Source: an uncultured Prevotellaceae bacterium
GTDB taxonomy: Bacteria > Bacteroidota > Bacteroidia > Bacteroidales > Bacteroidaceae
Direction of reading: 5' to 3'
NCBI GenBank assembly: GCA_902794405.1
Contig: CADBHI010000031.1
Span: 1-45,335, forward strand
DNA: 45,335 nucleotides
The translations under genes were made by a program, and so were the position numbers. This document shows, piece after piece, positions 6,779 through 14,899 of this stretch. The notes under the pieces were generated by a model. That model saw only the letters and a program-made list of their open reading frames with translations, was not told the origin of the DNA and did not search any database. Within the stretch, counting starts at the first letter, position 1, and each line of letters starts with the position of its first letter.

Positions 6779-7840
6779 TTATGAATGTTCTTTATGAGCC
6801 GTCGACAGCAGTCCACAGGCGGCAAAGATGTCCTGACCACGACTCGCCCTGATGGTGGCAAACACGCCGTGCTGCGTCAGATAGTCACGCAGGCGTTCCA
6901 TCCGTTGCTCGTCGGTGGCAGGCAAGTCAACGCCTGGTATCTCATGGAACCGTATCAGGTTCACGCGGCACTCTATGCCTTGAGTCAGCTTGACGATTTC
7001 ACGGGCATGGACCAGCGAGTCGTTCAGTCCGCCGAAGCAGATATACTCGAACGAGCAGCGGCGCTGGTGGGTAAAGTCATACTGGCGCAGCAGCTCTGTC
7101 ACCTCCTCAATCGCCATCTGTCGCTCAGCAGGCATCAACGCCTGACGCTGCTCGTGCAACGGCGAGTGCATGGAAATAGCCACATGGCACGGACTCTCGT
7201 CTAAGAACCGCTTCAGCTTGCCTCGGATGCCCACGCTGCTCACCGTAATGCGTTTCGGACTCCACTGGTAACCGTCGGCAGCTGTGAGTATTTCGGTGGC
7301 CCGCAACACGGCATCCAGATTGTCCATCGGCTCACCCTGTCCCATAAACACCACGTTGGTCAGCTGTTCACGCTCGGGCAGCGAGTAGATCTGGTTCAGG
7401 ATGTCGGCGGCTGTAAGGTCACCCTCCCAACCCTGTTTGCCCGTCTGACAGAACAGGCAGTTCATCTTGCAACCCACCTGGCATGAGACGCAGAGCGTAG
7501 CCCGGTCGTCATCAGGTATGAACACCGTCTCCACGAACTTCCCGCTGGTGGTGACCGAGTCACCACATGCCTCACATTGGCGAACTGGGAACAGGTACTT
7601 CACCGTTCCGTCCTTGCTGCGTTGGCAGTCGATAGGAGCCATTGCCCCCACGATGAAACGCTCCTTGAGCCGTTCGCGGTTCTGTTTCGAGATGTTGGTC
7701 ATCTCGTCAATCTCCGTCACATGCTGCTGATAGAGCCAACGAGCAATCTGCCCACCAGTAAAGGCAGGCATTCCCATTTCCCGCACCGCTTCTTTCAGCT
7801 CAGCGCAGGTCATTCCCATCAGCACTTTTCGGTCGTTCAT
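6779..7840 (-). CDS. rlmN: Dual-specificity RNA methyltransferase RlmN (radical SAM)
   Basis: A 353-residue RlmN, which methylates C2 of adenosine 2503 in 23S rRNA and of A37 in some tRNAs. The radical-SAM cluster motif GCKMNCLFC, the MGQGEPMDN block, the SMHSPL region and the C-terminal catalytic cysteine in FAACGLL are all present. The ATG at 7840 (MNDRKVLMG) is chosen because a promoter lies at 7854-7884; an upstream extension to 7948 would run through that promoter. Between KYLFPV and KFVETVF an extra stretch with CEACG occurs; its DNA (7548-7566) is a perfect 8-bp inverted repeat, suggesting an inserted palindrome. Confidence 0.92.
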   Translation of the reverse strand: MNDRKVLMGMTCAELKEAVREMGMPAFTGGQIARWLYQQHVTEIDEMTNISKQNRERLKERFIVGAMAPIDCQRSKDGTVKYLFPVRQCEACGDSVTTSGKFVETVFIPDDDRATLCVSCQVGCKMNCLFCQTGKQGWEGDLTAADILNQIYSLPEREQLTNVVFMGQGEPMDNLDAVLRATEILTAADGYQWSPKRITVSSVGIRGKLKRFLDESPCHVAISMHSPLHEQRQALMPAERQMAIEEVTELLRQYDFTHQRRCSFEYICFGGLNDSLVHAREIVKLTQGIECRVNLIRFHEIPGVDLPATDEQRMERLRDYLTQHGVFATIRASRGQDIFAACGLLSTAHKEHS

Positions 7841-7853
7841 CACAATTTGTCGG

Positions 7854-7884
7854 CAAAGGTACGAAAAAACAAGGGAAATGCAAA
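7854..7884 (-). promoter_or_regulatory. Promoter of rlmN
   Basis: TACCTTTG (7854-7861) and TTTG (7881-7884) on the minus strand, 19 bp apart, form a good Bacteroidetes promoter. The -7 box ends 13 nt before the ATG at 7840, so the leader is very short. Confidence 0.7.
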
Positions 7885-8003
7885 GAAAAGCGTGCTTTTT
7901 TTGCATTTTCCTGAGTGTACGGGCCACTTCGTACATTATTATATACACGTGTACGAGGGCTTCAAGAACGAGAGCAACGCTTGATTAATTTTTCCTAAGA
8001 AAT

Positions 8004-8034
8004 TTTGTTCTTCGCTCGACTTTTCGTAACTTTG
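8004..8034 (+). promoter_or_regulatory. Promoter of the GT2/DUF4922/SpoIID gene
   Basis: TTTG (8004-8007) and TAACTTTG (8027-8034), 19 bp apart, lie 21 bp before the ATG at 8056. It is divergent from the rlmN promoter. Confidence 0.7.
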
Positions 8035-8055
8035 TGCCCGTATTAATAATGTATC

Positions 8056-11000
8056 ATGAGAGAAATGATTGATTGTTTTCTGCCTGACATCGACCGTGAG
8101 GCGATGGCCACTACGGTGGCACAGCTCAACGAAAGCGTCGTTGTCAGCCATATATTCTGGAGCGAAAACATGGCCAGCAGCAACTCGGTAATGAAGATTG
8201 CCGAGCAGGCACGGGCCTCGTATGTAGTACTGTTCACGAAACCGGCTCGCGTCTCTTTAGGACAGGGCGCACTGGAGCGCATGCTCCGCGTGGCCCTCGA
8301 TTCAGGGGCTGCGATGGTGTATGCCGACCGCAGGGGTCACCCCGCCATCGACTACCAGTTAGGCTCCATCCGCGATGACTTCGACTTCGGTTCGCTGTGG
8401 CTGGTGAAGACCAGCCTGCTCCACACCTTTGCCATGCAGGCTGGTGAGCACGACTACCGCTATGCGGGTCTGTACGCCCTGCGGCTGTTCCTAAGCCGTG
8501 AGGGGCAGCTGTTGCACCTGAACGAGACGCTCTACACCGAGGAGGAGCTCGACACGCGGGCCTCGGGCGTGAAGCAGTTCGACTATGTGAATCCCCGCAA
8601 CCGCGAGGTACAGGTGGAGATGGAGCAGGCGGCAACGGCCCACTTGGCAGCCATCGGTGCCAAGATCGACCCTTCCTACTACCGCACGCCCAACTTCAAC
8701 GAACAGGAGTTCGAAGTCGAGGCATCGGTAGTGATTCCCGTCTATAACCGCGCCAAGACCATTGCCGACGCCGTCGGCAGCGCCCTGGAGCAGAAAACCA
8801 ACTTCAAGTACAACGTCATCGTGGTCGATAACCACTCCACCGACGGCACCTCGGCCATCCTGTCCCGCATGTCGTCACTGAGTGGCGACAAACTAAACGT
8901 GATAAACCCCAGCCGCACCGACCTCGGCATTGGCGGCTGCTGGAACGAGGCCATCAACAACCCTCGCTGCGGACGCTTCGCCGTGCAGTTGGACTCCGAC
9001 GACTTGTATTCGTCGCCCAACACCCTGCAAAAGGTCGTCGATGCCTTCCACAAGCAGCAGGCAGCCATGATAGTAGGCAGCTACCGCATGTGCGACTTCG
9101 AGCTGAACACGCTGCCGCCAGGACTCATCGACCATAAGGAATGGACCGACGAGAACGGTCCCAACAACGCCCTGCGCATCAACGGTCTTGGGGCGCCCCG
9201 TGCCTTCTTCACACCCATTCTGCGCCAGCTGCAATTCCCCAATACCAGCTATGGCGAGGACTACGCCTTGGGGTTGGCCTTCTCGCGCCACTACCGCATA
9301 GGCCGTATCTACGACGAACTGTACCTCTGCCGCCGCTGGGGCGGCAATAGCGACGCCGCCCTCTCCATCGAAAAGGTGAATGCCAACAACCTCTATAAGG
9401 ATCGCCTGCGCACACTTGAGATTGAGGCTCGGCAGCGCATGGTCAGCGGCAAGGCCGACATAGCCATGAACGAGTCGCCCCTGCAGCGGTTCTTCAACCG
9501 CCAGTTGCAGACGTGGCCCGACACTCGTCGCCGCTATCGGGAACTCAACCAGGTGGAGACCCGTGAGTTCAACGACGGCAACACCACCGTCGTTCTGCAA
9601 TGGAACCCCGCCCGCATCGGCTCTACGGGAGCCAAGATCGACAGCCAGAGCCTCAAGGAGCGCCCCTGTTTCCTTTGTGCCGCAAACCGTCCCAAGGAGC
9701 AGCTGAAGCGCACCGTCGACAGCAAGTGGGAGCTGCTGGTCAACCCCTACCCCATCCTGCCCATGCACTTCACGTTGCCCACTCTGAAGCACCAGCCCCA
9801 GGCCATCAAGGACATGTATGGCGAGATTTACCGTCTGCTGACGGACTATCCGGAACTGATGGTGTTCTACAACGGCCCCAAATGCGGTGCCTCGGCTCCC
9901 GATCATGCCCACTTGCAGGCTGGCGTGCCGACGGTCCTGCCGCTGATGGATGCCTGGCAACGCCTTTCCCGTGAGCTCACGCCTGTTGTCACTCTCTCCG
10001 ACGATGACGACATTTCCGTTATCAACGAATATCCCTGCCCCGCCCTCCTGATTCGCAGTCACACGCGCAATGCTGGAGAAAAGCTGTTCCGCCTGCTCTA
10101 TGCCGCCCTGCCCGTAAGAAAAGACGAGACAGAGCCGATGATGAACATCGTGGCCTGGAGGAAGGGCGACGAATACTTGTCGGTCGTCTTCCCGCGCGAA
10201 AAACATCGCCCCGACTGCTATGGCGAGGTGCTGGTATCGCCAGGTGCCATTGATATGGCAGGACTCGTCATCACTCCTCGCGAGGACGACTTCCGCAGCC
10301 TCACCGCTGAGCAGACACTGGCCATCCTGCGCGAGGTGTCGCTGTCGCAGAAGGCGTTCGACAAGGTGGTAGAGCACCTTCAGAACCGTGATGCCATCAC
10401 CAAGGACAAGGCCCGCGACACCAACGCCAAGGAGCCGACTGTCAGCGTAGGTATCATCAGCGGACAGAAGATTGTGTTCACCCTCAACGCTCCCTATAAC
10501 GCCAAGGGCGACGCCCTCACAGGCGAGCAAACGGTGGAGTTCAGCGAGGGTGGCATCCTGTGGCGTGGCCAGCAATACCGAGAACTGGTGTTCACCCCAC
10601 AGTCGGCCGATGCTTCGTTCTCATTGCACGACGTCACCATCGGCGTCAACTTCCATTGGGAGCGTAAGCAGACGCAGACCTTCAACGGCAGCTTGCGGTT
10701 AGTGGTCGATAGCGACCGCATCACCGCCATCAACGAAGTGTCGGTTGAACGTTACCTGACAAGTGTCATCAGCAGCGAGATGTCGGCCACGTCGTCGCTC
10801 GAACTGCTCAAGGCTCATGCCGTCATCAGCCGTTCCTGGCTGTTGGCTCAGATGGAGAAGCGCCGTCAGCTGAGCAACGCTGGCAGCAACGACTTCTTCT
10901 CGTTCACCAAGAAGGATGATGAGCTGATTCGCTGGTACGACCGCGAGGACCACACCATTTTCGACGTCTGCGCCGACGACCACTGCCAGCGCTATCAGGG

Positions 11001-11649
11001 CATTACCAATGCCGAGCGGCCCTCCGTCGTTGAAGCCATCAAGGCTACGCGTGGCCAGGTGCTCACCTACGAAGGTGAACTGTGCGACGCCCGCTTCTCG
11101 AAGTGCTGCGGTGGCAAGACCGAGGAGTTCCAGTATTGCTGGGAGAACATTCCGAAGCCCTACCTCACCTCGGTGACCTGTCCTTATTGCAATACTCACG
11201 ACCGTCATATCCTGTCGCAGGTTCTGAACGACTACGACCAGGAAACGCCCGACTTCTACCGTTGGACGGTGAAGTATACCCAGAAGGAACTGACCGAGCT
11301 GGTGAATGGCAAGCTGAAGGCCGACTTAGGCGACATCACCGATCTGGTGCCGTTGGAAAGGGGTAAGAGCGGCCGTATATGGAAGCTCAGGATTGTAGGC
11401 ACCAAAGGGTCGTTCACCATTGGCAAGGAACTGGAGATACGTCGCACCCTGAGCGAGACCCACCTCTATAGCTCGGCCTTCGAGGTTGAGAAAGACAACG
11501 GCCACTTCATCCTGCACGGCAGGGGCTGGGGTCATGGCGTCGGACTGTGCCAGATAGGTGCCGCCGTCATGGGCGAGGAAGGAAAAAAGTATAATGACAT
11601 ACTGCTCTACTACTACCGTGGAGCTGAAATTCAAAAGATCTATGAATAA
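8056..11649 (+). CDS. Three-module protein: GT2 glycosyltransferase, DUF4922 (GalT/HIT-like), SpoIID amidase enhancer
   Basis: A 1197-residue protein with no signal peptide. Residues 1-220 look like a diverged glycosyltransferase half. Residues 222-440 are a GT-A family 2 domain (VVIPVYNRAKT, VVDNHSTDGT, LDSDD). Residues 483-795 are DUF4922, with CFLC (538-541) and HAHLQ (617-621) as in nucleotide-sugar phosphorylases of the GalT/HIT superfamily. Residues 795-1197 are SpoIID/LytB (SVERYLTSVISSEMS, LLKAHAVISRSWLL, GRGWGHGVGLCQIGA), which in sporulators binds and cleaves denuded peptidoglycan. The stop overlaps the AmpG-like start by 8 bp, so translation is coupled. Together they suggest cell-wall sugar salvage or remodelling; the substrate is unknown. 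Confidence 0.85.
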   Translation: MREMIDCFLPDIDREAMATTVAQLNESVVVSHIFWSENMASSNSVMKIAEQARASYVVLFTKPARVSLGQGALERMLRVALDSGAAMVYADRRGHPAIDYQLGSIRDDFDFGSLWLVKTSLLHTFAMQAGEHDYRYAGLYALRLFLSREGQLLHLNETLYTEEELDTRASGVKQFDYVNPRNREVQVEMEQAATAHLAAIGAKIDPSYYRTPNFNEQEFEVEASVVIPVYNRAKTIADAVGSALEQKTNFKYNVIVVDNHSTDGTSAILSRMSSLSGDKLNVINPSRTDLGIGGCWNEAINNPRCGRFAVQLDSDDLYSSPNTLQKVVDAFHKQQAAMIVGSYRMCDFELNTLPPGLIDHKEWTDENGPNNALRINGLGAPRAFFTPILRQLQFPNTSYGEDYALGLAFSRHYRIGRIYDELYLCRRWGGNSDAALSIEKVNANNLYKDRLRTLEIEARQRMVSGKADIAMNESPLQRFFNRQLQTWPDTRRRYRELNQVETREFNDGNTTVVLQWNPARIGSTGAKIDSQSLKERPCFLCAANRPKEQLKRTVDSKWELLVNPYPILPMHFTLPTLKHQPQAIKDMYGEIYRLLTDYPELMVFYNGPKCGASAPDHAHLQAGVPTVLPLMDAWQRLSRELTPVVTLSDDDDISVINEYPCPALLIRSHTRNAGEKLFRLLYAALPVRKDETEPMMNIVAWRKGDEYLSVVFPREKHRPDCYGEVLVSPGAIDMAGLVITPREDDFRSLTAEQTLAILREVSLSQKAFDKVVEHLQNRDAITKDKARDTNAKEPTVSVGIISGQKIVFTLNAPYNAKGDALTGEQTVEFSEGGILWRGQQYRELVFTPQSADASFSLHDVTIGVNFHWERKQTQTFNGSLRLVVDSDRITAINEVSVERYLTSVISSEMSATSSLELLKAHAVISRSWLLAQMEKRRQLSNAGSNDFFSFTKKDDELIRWYDREDHTIFDVCADDHCQRYQGITNAERPSVVEAIKATRGQVLTYEGELCDARFSKCCGGKTEEFQYCWENIPKPYLTSVTCPYCNTHDRHILSQVLNDYDQETPDFYRWTVKYTQKELTELVNGKLKADLGDITDLVPLERGKSGRIWKLRIVGTKGSFTIGKELEIRRTLSETHLYSSAFEVEKDNGHFILHGRGWGHGVGLCQIGAAVMGEEGKKYNDILLYYYRGAEIQKIYE

Positions 11650-12940
11650 AATCAAACAAAGACTAACAACGTCGCCGTGGGCATGGGTGCCCACCCTCTA
11701 TTTTGCCGAAGGCGTGCCCTACGTGGCAGTAATGACCATTTCGCTGATTCTCTACAAACGGTTAGGGTTGTCGAACACCGACATCACGCTCTACACCTCG
11801 TGGCTCTACCTGCCGTGGGTCATCAAGCCCCTGTGGAGCCCCTTTGTTGATATGCTACGCACCAAGCGCTGGTGGATTGTCACCATGCAGCTGCTCATCG
11901 GCGCTGCCTTAGGCGGCGTGGCCTTCACCATTCCCGCCTCGTGGTGGCTGCAGGGGTCGCTGTTCTTCTTCTGGATGATGGCCTTTGCCAGTGCCACCCA
12001 CGACATTGCCGCCGACGGCTTCTACATGATGGGACTCGACGAGCACGAGCAGGCTTATTTCGTGGGCATACGCTCCACGTTCTACCGCATCGCCACCATC
12101 TTCTCCTCCGGACTGTTAGTGGGACTGGCTGGTGCCTTGCAGGTGATAACGCGCAGCATACGCTACTCCTGGAGCCTGGTGTTCTACCTCATGGCCGGAC
12201 TGTTCATCGCCTTCTGGCTCTACCACAACTGGGTGCTGCCAAAGCCGGATGAGGACAACGAGAAGCACACCAAGACGGTCAGCGCCATCTGGAGCGAGTT
12301 CCGACAGACGGTTGTCACCTTCTTCCAGAAACCGCAAGTATGGGCAGGCATCTGCTTCATGCTATTCTACCGCATGCCAGAGGGCCTGTTAGCCAAGATA
12401 TCTGCACTCTTCCTCGTCGATGCGCCCCACAACGGCGGTCTCGGACTCTCTGACGGTGAGTACGGACTGGTACAGGGCACGGTGGGTGTCATCGGACTGA
12501 CCATTGGCGGCATCCTCGGTGGCATCTGCGCCAGCCGCGACGGTTTGAAGCGGTGGCTCTGGCCTATGGTCATTGCCATCACGCTGCCCGACGTGGTCTA
12601 CGTCGTGCTGTCCTACCTGCTACCCTCCGACCTGTTTGTCATCAGCACCTGCGTCTTTATCGAGCAGTTCGGCTACGGCTTCGGATTCTCCGCCTACATG
12701 CTATACCTTATTTATTATAGCCAGGGAGAGCACAAGACTTCGCATTACGCCCTGTGTACCGCCTTCATGGCCCTGTCGATGATGATTCCCGGACTCTTCG
12801 CCGGTGCCCTGCAAGAGGCAGTCGGCTATCCGCTGTTCTTCATCATCGTCATGCTCGCCTGCTCCATGACCTACGTCGTAACTGCCTTCCTAAAAATCGA
12901 TCCCGAGTTTGGAAAGAAGAAAGAGAGTGAGTCGAAATGA
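11642..12940 (+). CDS. AmpG-like MFS transporter (muropeptide permease family)
   Basis: A 433-residue major facilitator protein with about 12 hydrophobic segments. The start LYFAEGVPYVAVMTISLILY, the TLYTSWLYLPWVIKPLWSP block and SATHDIAADGFYM are typical of the AmpG/acetyl-CoA transporter branch, which imports anhydro-muropeptides or muramic acid compounds. The ATG at 11642 (MNKIKQRL) overlaps the last 8 bases of the SpoIID-containing gene; the longer reading from 11558 would lie within it. Coupling with SpoIID and a GT/DUF4922 module supports peptidoglycan recycling. The TGA stop lies 4 bp before the left inverted repeat of the adjoining island. Confidence 0.85.
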   Translation: MNKIKQRLTTSPWAWVPTLYFAEGVPYVAVMTISLILYKRLGLSNTDITLYTSWLYLPWVIKPLWSPFVDMLRTKRWWIVTMQLLIGAALGGVAFTIPASWWLQGSLFFFWMMAFASATHDIAADGFYMMGLDEHEQAYFVGIRSTFYRIATIFSSGLLVGLAGALQVITRSIRYSWSLVFYLMAGLFIAFWLYHNWVLPKPDEDNEKHTKTVSAIWSEFRQTVVTFFQKPQVWAGICFMLFYRMPEGLLAKISALFLVDAPHNGGLGLSDGEYGLVQGTVGVIGLTIGGILGGICASRDGLKRWLWPMVIAITLPDVVYVVLSYLLPSDLFVISTCVFIEQFGYGFGFSAYMLYLIYYSQGEHKTSHYALCTAFMALSMMIPGLFAGALQEAVGYPLFFIIVMLACSMTYVVTAFLKIDPEFGKKKESESK

Positions 12941-12944
12941 CATG

Positions 12945-12976
12945 CTCTCACGGAAGGTCACACGGAAATCACAGAA
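12945..12976 (+). repeat. Left 32-bp terminal inverted repeat of the island
   Basis: It begins CTCTCACGGAAGGTCACACG and is the exact reverse complement of 19062-19093. The homology continues past it, interrupted in the right copy by about 33 bp of extra sequence. Confidence 0.75.
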
Positions 12977-13145
12977 ATCACAGAAAAGCCCACGCTCAGC
13001 TTCTCCCCACCCCTTAAGGGGCGGGGCTGGGGGCGGGGTAAAAGGAACCTTAAATCTCCACCAAATCAAACACAAATTGTTGTCCTTTGTTGTCCGAGTT
13101 GTCTTAAAACACAACTATAGGCTTGTTTTTCTAAGACAACAGAAA

Positions 13146-13220
13146 CCGCTCGACCAAAGGTCGCTTGCATGGCAAGAACATCAACCGCTCGACCAAAGGT
13201 CGCTTGCATGGCAAGAACAT
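13146..13220 (+). repeat. 36-bp CGACCAAAGGTCG element, two direct copies
   Basis: Two units (13146-13181 and 13185-13220) of a 36-bp element starting CCGCTCGACCAAAGGTCGCT, containing the palindrome CGACCAAAGGTCG. Further copies lie inverted at 13282-13317, direct at 18730-18765, and inside rsgA at 24494-24527. Just after it, 13230-13255 forms a GACGGC...GCCGTC hairpin, whose inverted counterpart is at 18802-18830. Confidence 0.75.
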
Positions 13221-13281
13221 TATATTTCGCCTTCGACGGCAACCGCCGTCTACGGAGTTTGTGACCCATTCATAGTTGTCT

Positions 13282-13317
13282 ATGTTCTTGCCTTGCAAGC
13301 GACCTTTGGTCGAGCGG
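13282..13317 (-). repeat. 36-bp CGACCAAAGGTCG element, inverted copy
   Basis: This is the reverse complement of the 13146-13181 element with one base difference (CCTTGCAAG in place of CCATGCAAG). With 13185-13220 it forms an inverted pair enclosing about 60 bp. Confidence 0.75.
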
Positions 13318-13328
13318 TCTTTAAAATA

Positions 13329-13656
13329 CAAAAAACCGTGCCCCCTTGCCCCCAAATGGGGTTAATCACCTGTTTATCAGACGCTTATTCGGGGGCACAC
13401 TTGCCAAAAAGTGTGCCCCTTAGGTGCCCCCTGGGTGCCCCCCAAAAAAATTCAACAGAAGATTTTGCGTATACACAAAAGGTATTTTGCGTATACACAA
13501 AAGATATTTTGCCTATACGCGCAAGGTATTTTGCGTACACGCAAAAGGTAATAACTCGGTGCTAAACTCCCTGCAACTCGGCCCCATTTCACTACTTTCA
13601 TGCCGCTAAACCCCCAAATGGGGGGCACCCAGGGGGCACCTAAGGGGCACACTTTT
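13329..13656. repeat. Hairpin element with 37-bp perfect arms enclosing a 22-bp tandem array
   Basis: Arms at 13407-13443 and 13620-13656 are perfect reverse complements over 37 bp (each containing GTGTGCCCCTTAGGTGCCCC). The 176-bp interior holds four 22-bp tandem units at 13462-13549, each built on the near-palindrome TTTTGCGTATACRCAAAA. The flank 13329-13406 plus arm and first units recur at 45158-45335 at the right end of the window. No coding capacity is evident. The spacing of 22 bp, two helical turns, suggests protein binding, but this is only an inference. Confidence 0.7.
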
Positions 13657-13880
13657 AGGCCTATGGTGCCCCCTTCAACATACTCGTAATCAGCGCATTA
13701 GCTCAAATAGGGGCACGGGGGGCACACTTTTTTTGTTTTTCGCCATTGCTGCCACGACCATCCGCAGGTCGTACCGACCCACGGCTATTGAAAGGGGAGA
13801 CCTTCGGCCTCCTATCTCTTCTAAAACTTGTACCTTTTGTGCAGACGGCGAGGTCTATTCATTAAAAAAGTTGTGATTTA

Positions 13881-13912
13881 TTTGGATGTTTCCGAAATTG
13901 TTCTTACCTTTG
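13881..13912 (+). promoter_or_regulatory. Promoter of the surface-protein gene
   Basis: TTTG (13881-13884) and TACCTTTG (13905-13912) are 20 bp apart and precede the ATG at 13949. The leader starts with a small hairpin, GCAGCCA-AT-GGCTGC (13912-13926). The promoter looks fully intact although the gene is interrupted by a stop codon. Confidence 0.7.
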
Positions 13913-13948
13913 CAGCCAATGGCTGCGAAGACAGAAAACGTATAAATT

Positions 13949-14878
13949 ATGAAACAAAAACCAAACAGATTGTTTTCAAGGGCGGCCATGGTGCTGCTCT
14001 TGATGCTGCTCACCGCCACGACGGCGTGGGCGGAGGAAGTTATGGTGCCGTACGCTGTCACTTATAATACGACGAAGAAACAAACCACCCTCACCCATAA
14101 CGATGGCAACCGCGAAAGTGTCACTTGGGATTACATGTCCGGCATTAACTCGACCCCATGGAATGGGGGCGCTACCTATGGTGTCGGTGACGGATACGGC
14201 ATCACGTTCAAGCCAGACAAGTACCTTACACTTGTTGGCTCTGACATAAAGACCTCCGCCGAAACCAAGTTCACCGTCACCGTCAGCGGCACTAATGCTT
14301 ATTTCATCAAATCCGCCAGTATAGGCGGTGTCACCGCCAACGCTGGCCTTAACGCCAAGTCGTTCGACGTCACCGTGCCTTCTGGTAGCACTATAAACGT
14401 CTTATATGTCACCCTCATTAGATACTACACCGTCACCCCTGCCAGCGGACTGACAGTGACCAGCGGCACCTCGGCCACCAGCGGCGGCACGACCTACTAT
14501 AAGCCCGGCACCATCGTCACCGTTGCACCGACCAACACGCACCACATCGTTGAGGGCACAGGCGGCACGGGCTCTGCCTCTGTTTCCGTCGCTTCCGACA
14601 AGCGCAGCTTCTCGTTCACCATGCCCGACCAGGACGTCAGCCCCACGGCGACGCTCACCGAGGTATATCGGGTGTCACCTGCCAGCGGCATAACGCTCAG
14701 CCCCGCAGCCTATTTCACCTACGGCGGTGCCCAATACTATAAGCCTAACACCACCATCACGCTCAGCAGCACCGTCCCCACAGGCCAGCATGTCATTTAC
14801 AAGGCTGGCAACAAGACCCTCGCCGGCAACACCTACACCGTGAACAGCTCCGACGGCGACGTGACCCTCACCGCCTAA
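13949..14878 (+). CDS. Surface protein, N-terminal part (ends at an in-frame TAA)
   Basis: The 309 residues begin with a signal peptide (KQKPNRLFSRAAMVLLLMLL, cleavage likely after AWA at 28), so the product is exported. The rest is Thr/Ser/Gly-rich beta-sandwich-like sequence with repeated short motifs (VTPASGLTVTSG, VSPASGITLSPA) and no catalytic signature. It ends DGDVTLTA-TAA at 14876-14878. The reading frame after the stop continues without shift into 14879-18466, so this is the front part of a single 1505-residue protein cut by one nonsense codon. It could be secreted alone, be a dead gene, or be read through; a sequencing error is also possible. Confidence 0.75.
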   Translation: MKQKPNRLFSRAAMVLLLMLLTATTAWAEEVMVPYAVTYNTTKKQTTLTHNDGNRESVTWDYMSGINSTPWNGGATYGVGDGYGITFKPDKYLTLVGSDIKTSAETKFTVTVSGTNAYFIKSASIGGVTANAGLNAKSFDVTVPSGSTINVLYVTLIRYYTVTPASGLTVTSGTSATSGGTTYYKPGTIVTVAPTNTHHIVEGTGGTGSASVSVASDKRSFSFTMPDQDVSPTATLTEVYRVSPASGITLSPAAYFTYGGAQYYKPNTTITLSSTVPTGQHVIYKAGNKTLAGNTYTVNSSDGDVTLTA

Positions 14879-14899
14879 TATCCATACAACACCTATACC

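Noticed and set aside
7841-7948. N-terminal extension of RlmN up to 7948
   Set aside because: It crosses the promoter at 7854-7884 and encodes sequence unlike the family start.
8893-10575. A 560-codon open frame on the minus strand opposite the GT2/DUF4922/SpoIID gene
   Set aside because: The plus-strand gene has recognisable domains throughout this span. The opposite frame has no family resemblance and arises from the biased codon use of the real gene.
13066-13355. Short overlapping frames through the CGACCAAAGG repeats (peptides with MFLPCKRPLVER)
   Set aside because: They arise from the repeat itself; no start context, no conservation in codon pattern. The same peptide does matter inside rsgA, where it is noted.
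13462-13549. Tandem 22-bp units considered as a CRISPR array
   Set aside because: The units are contiguous with no unique spacers, are palindromic, and no cas gene is nearby.
13738-13825. Hairpin-rich stretch before the surface-protein promoter considered as a tRNA or riboswitch
   Set aside because: ACGACC/GGTCGT and GAGACC/GGCCTC stems are short and do not form a cloverleaf or any riboswitch fold I know.
13828-14067. A 79-codon frame overlapping the surface-protein promoter and signal peptide
   Set aside because: It conflicts with the well-supported signal peptide frame at 13949 and shows no recognisable domain.
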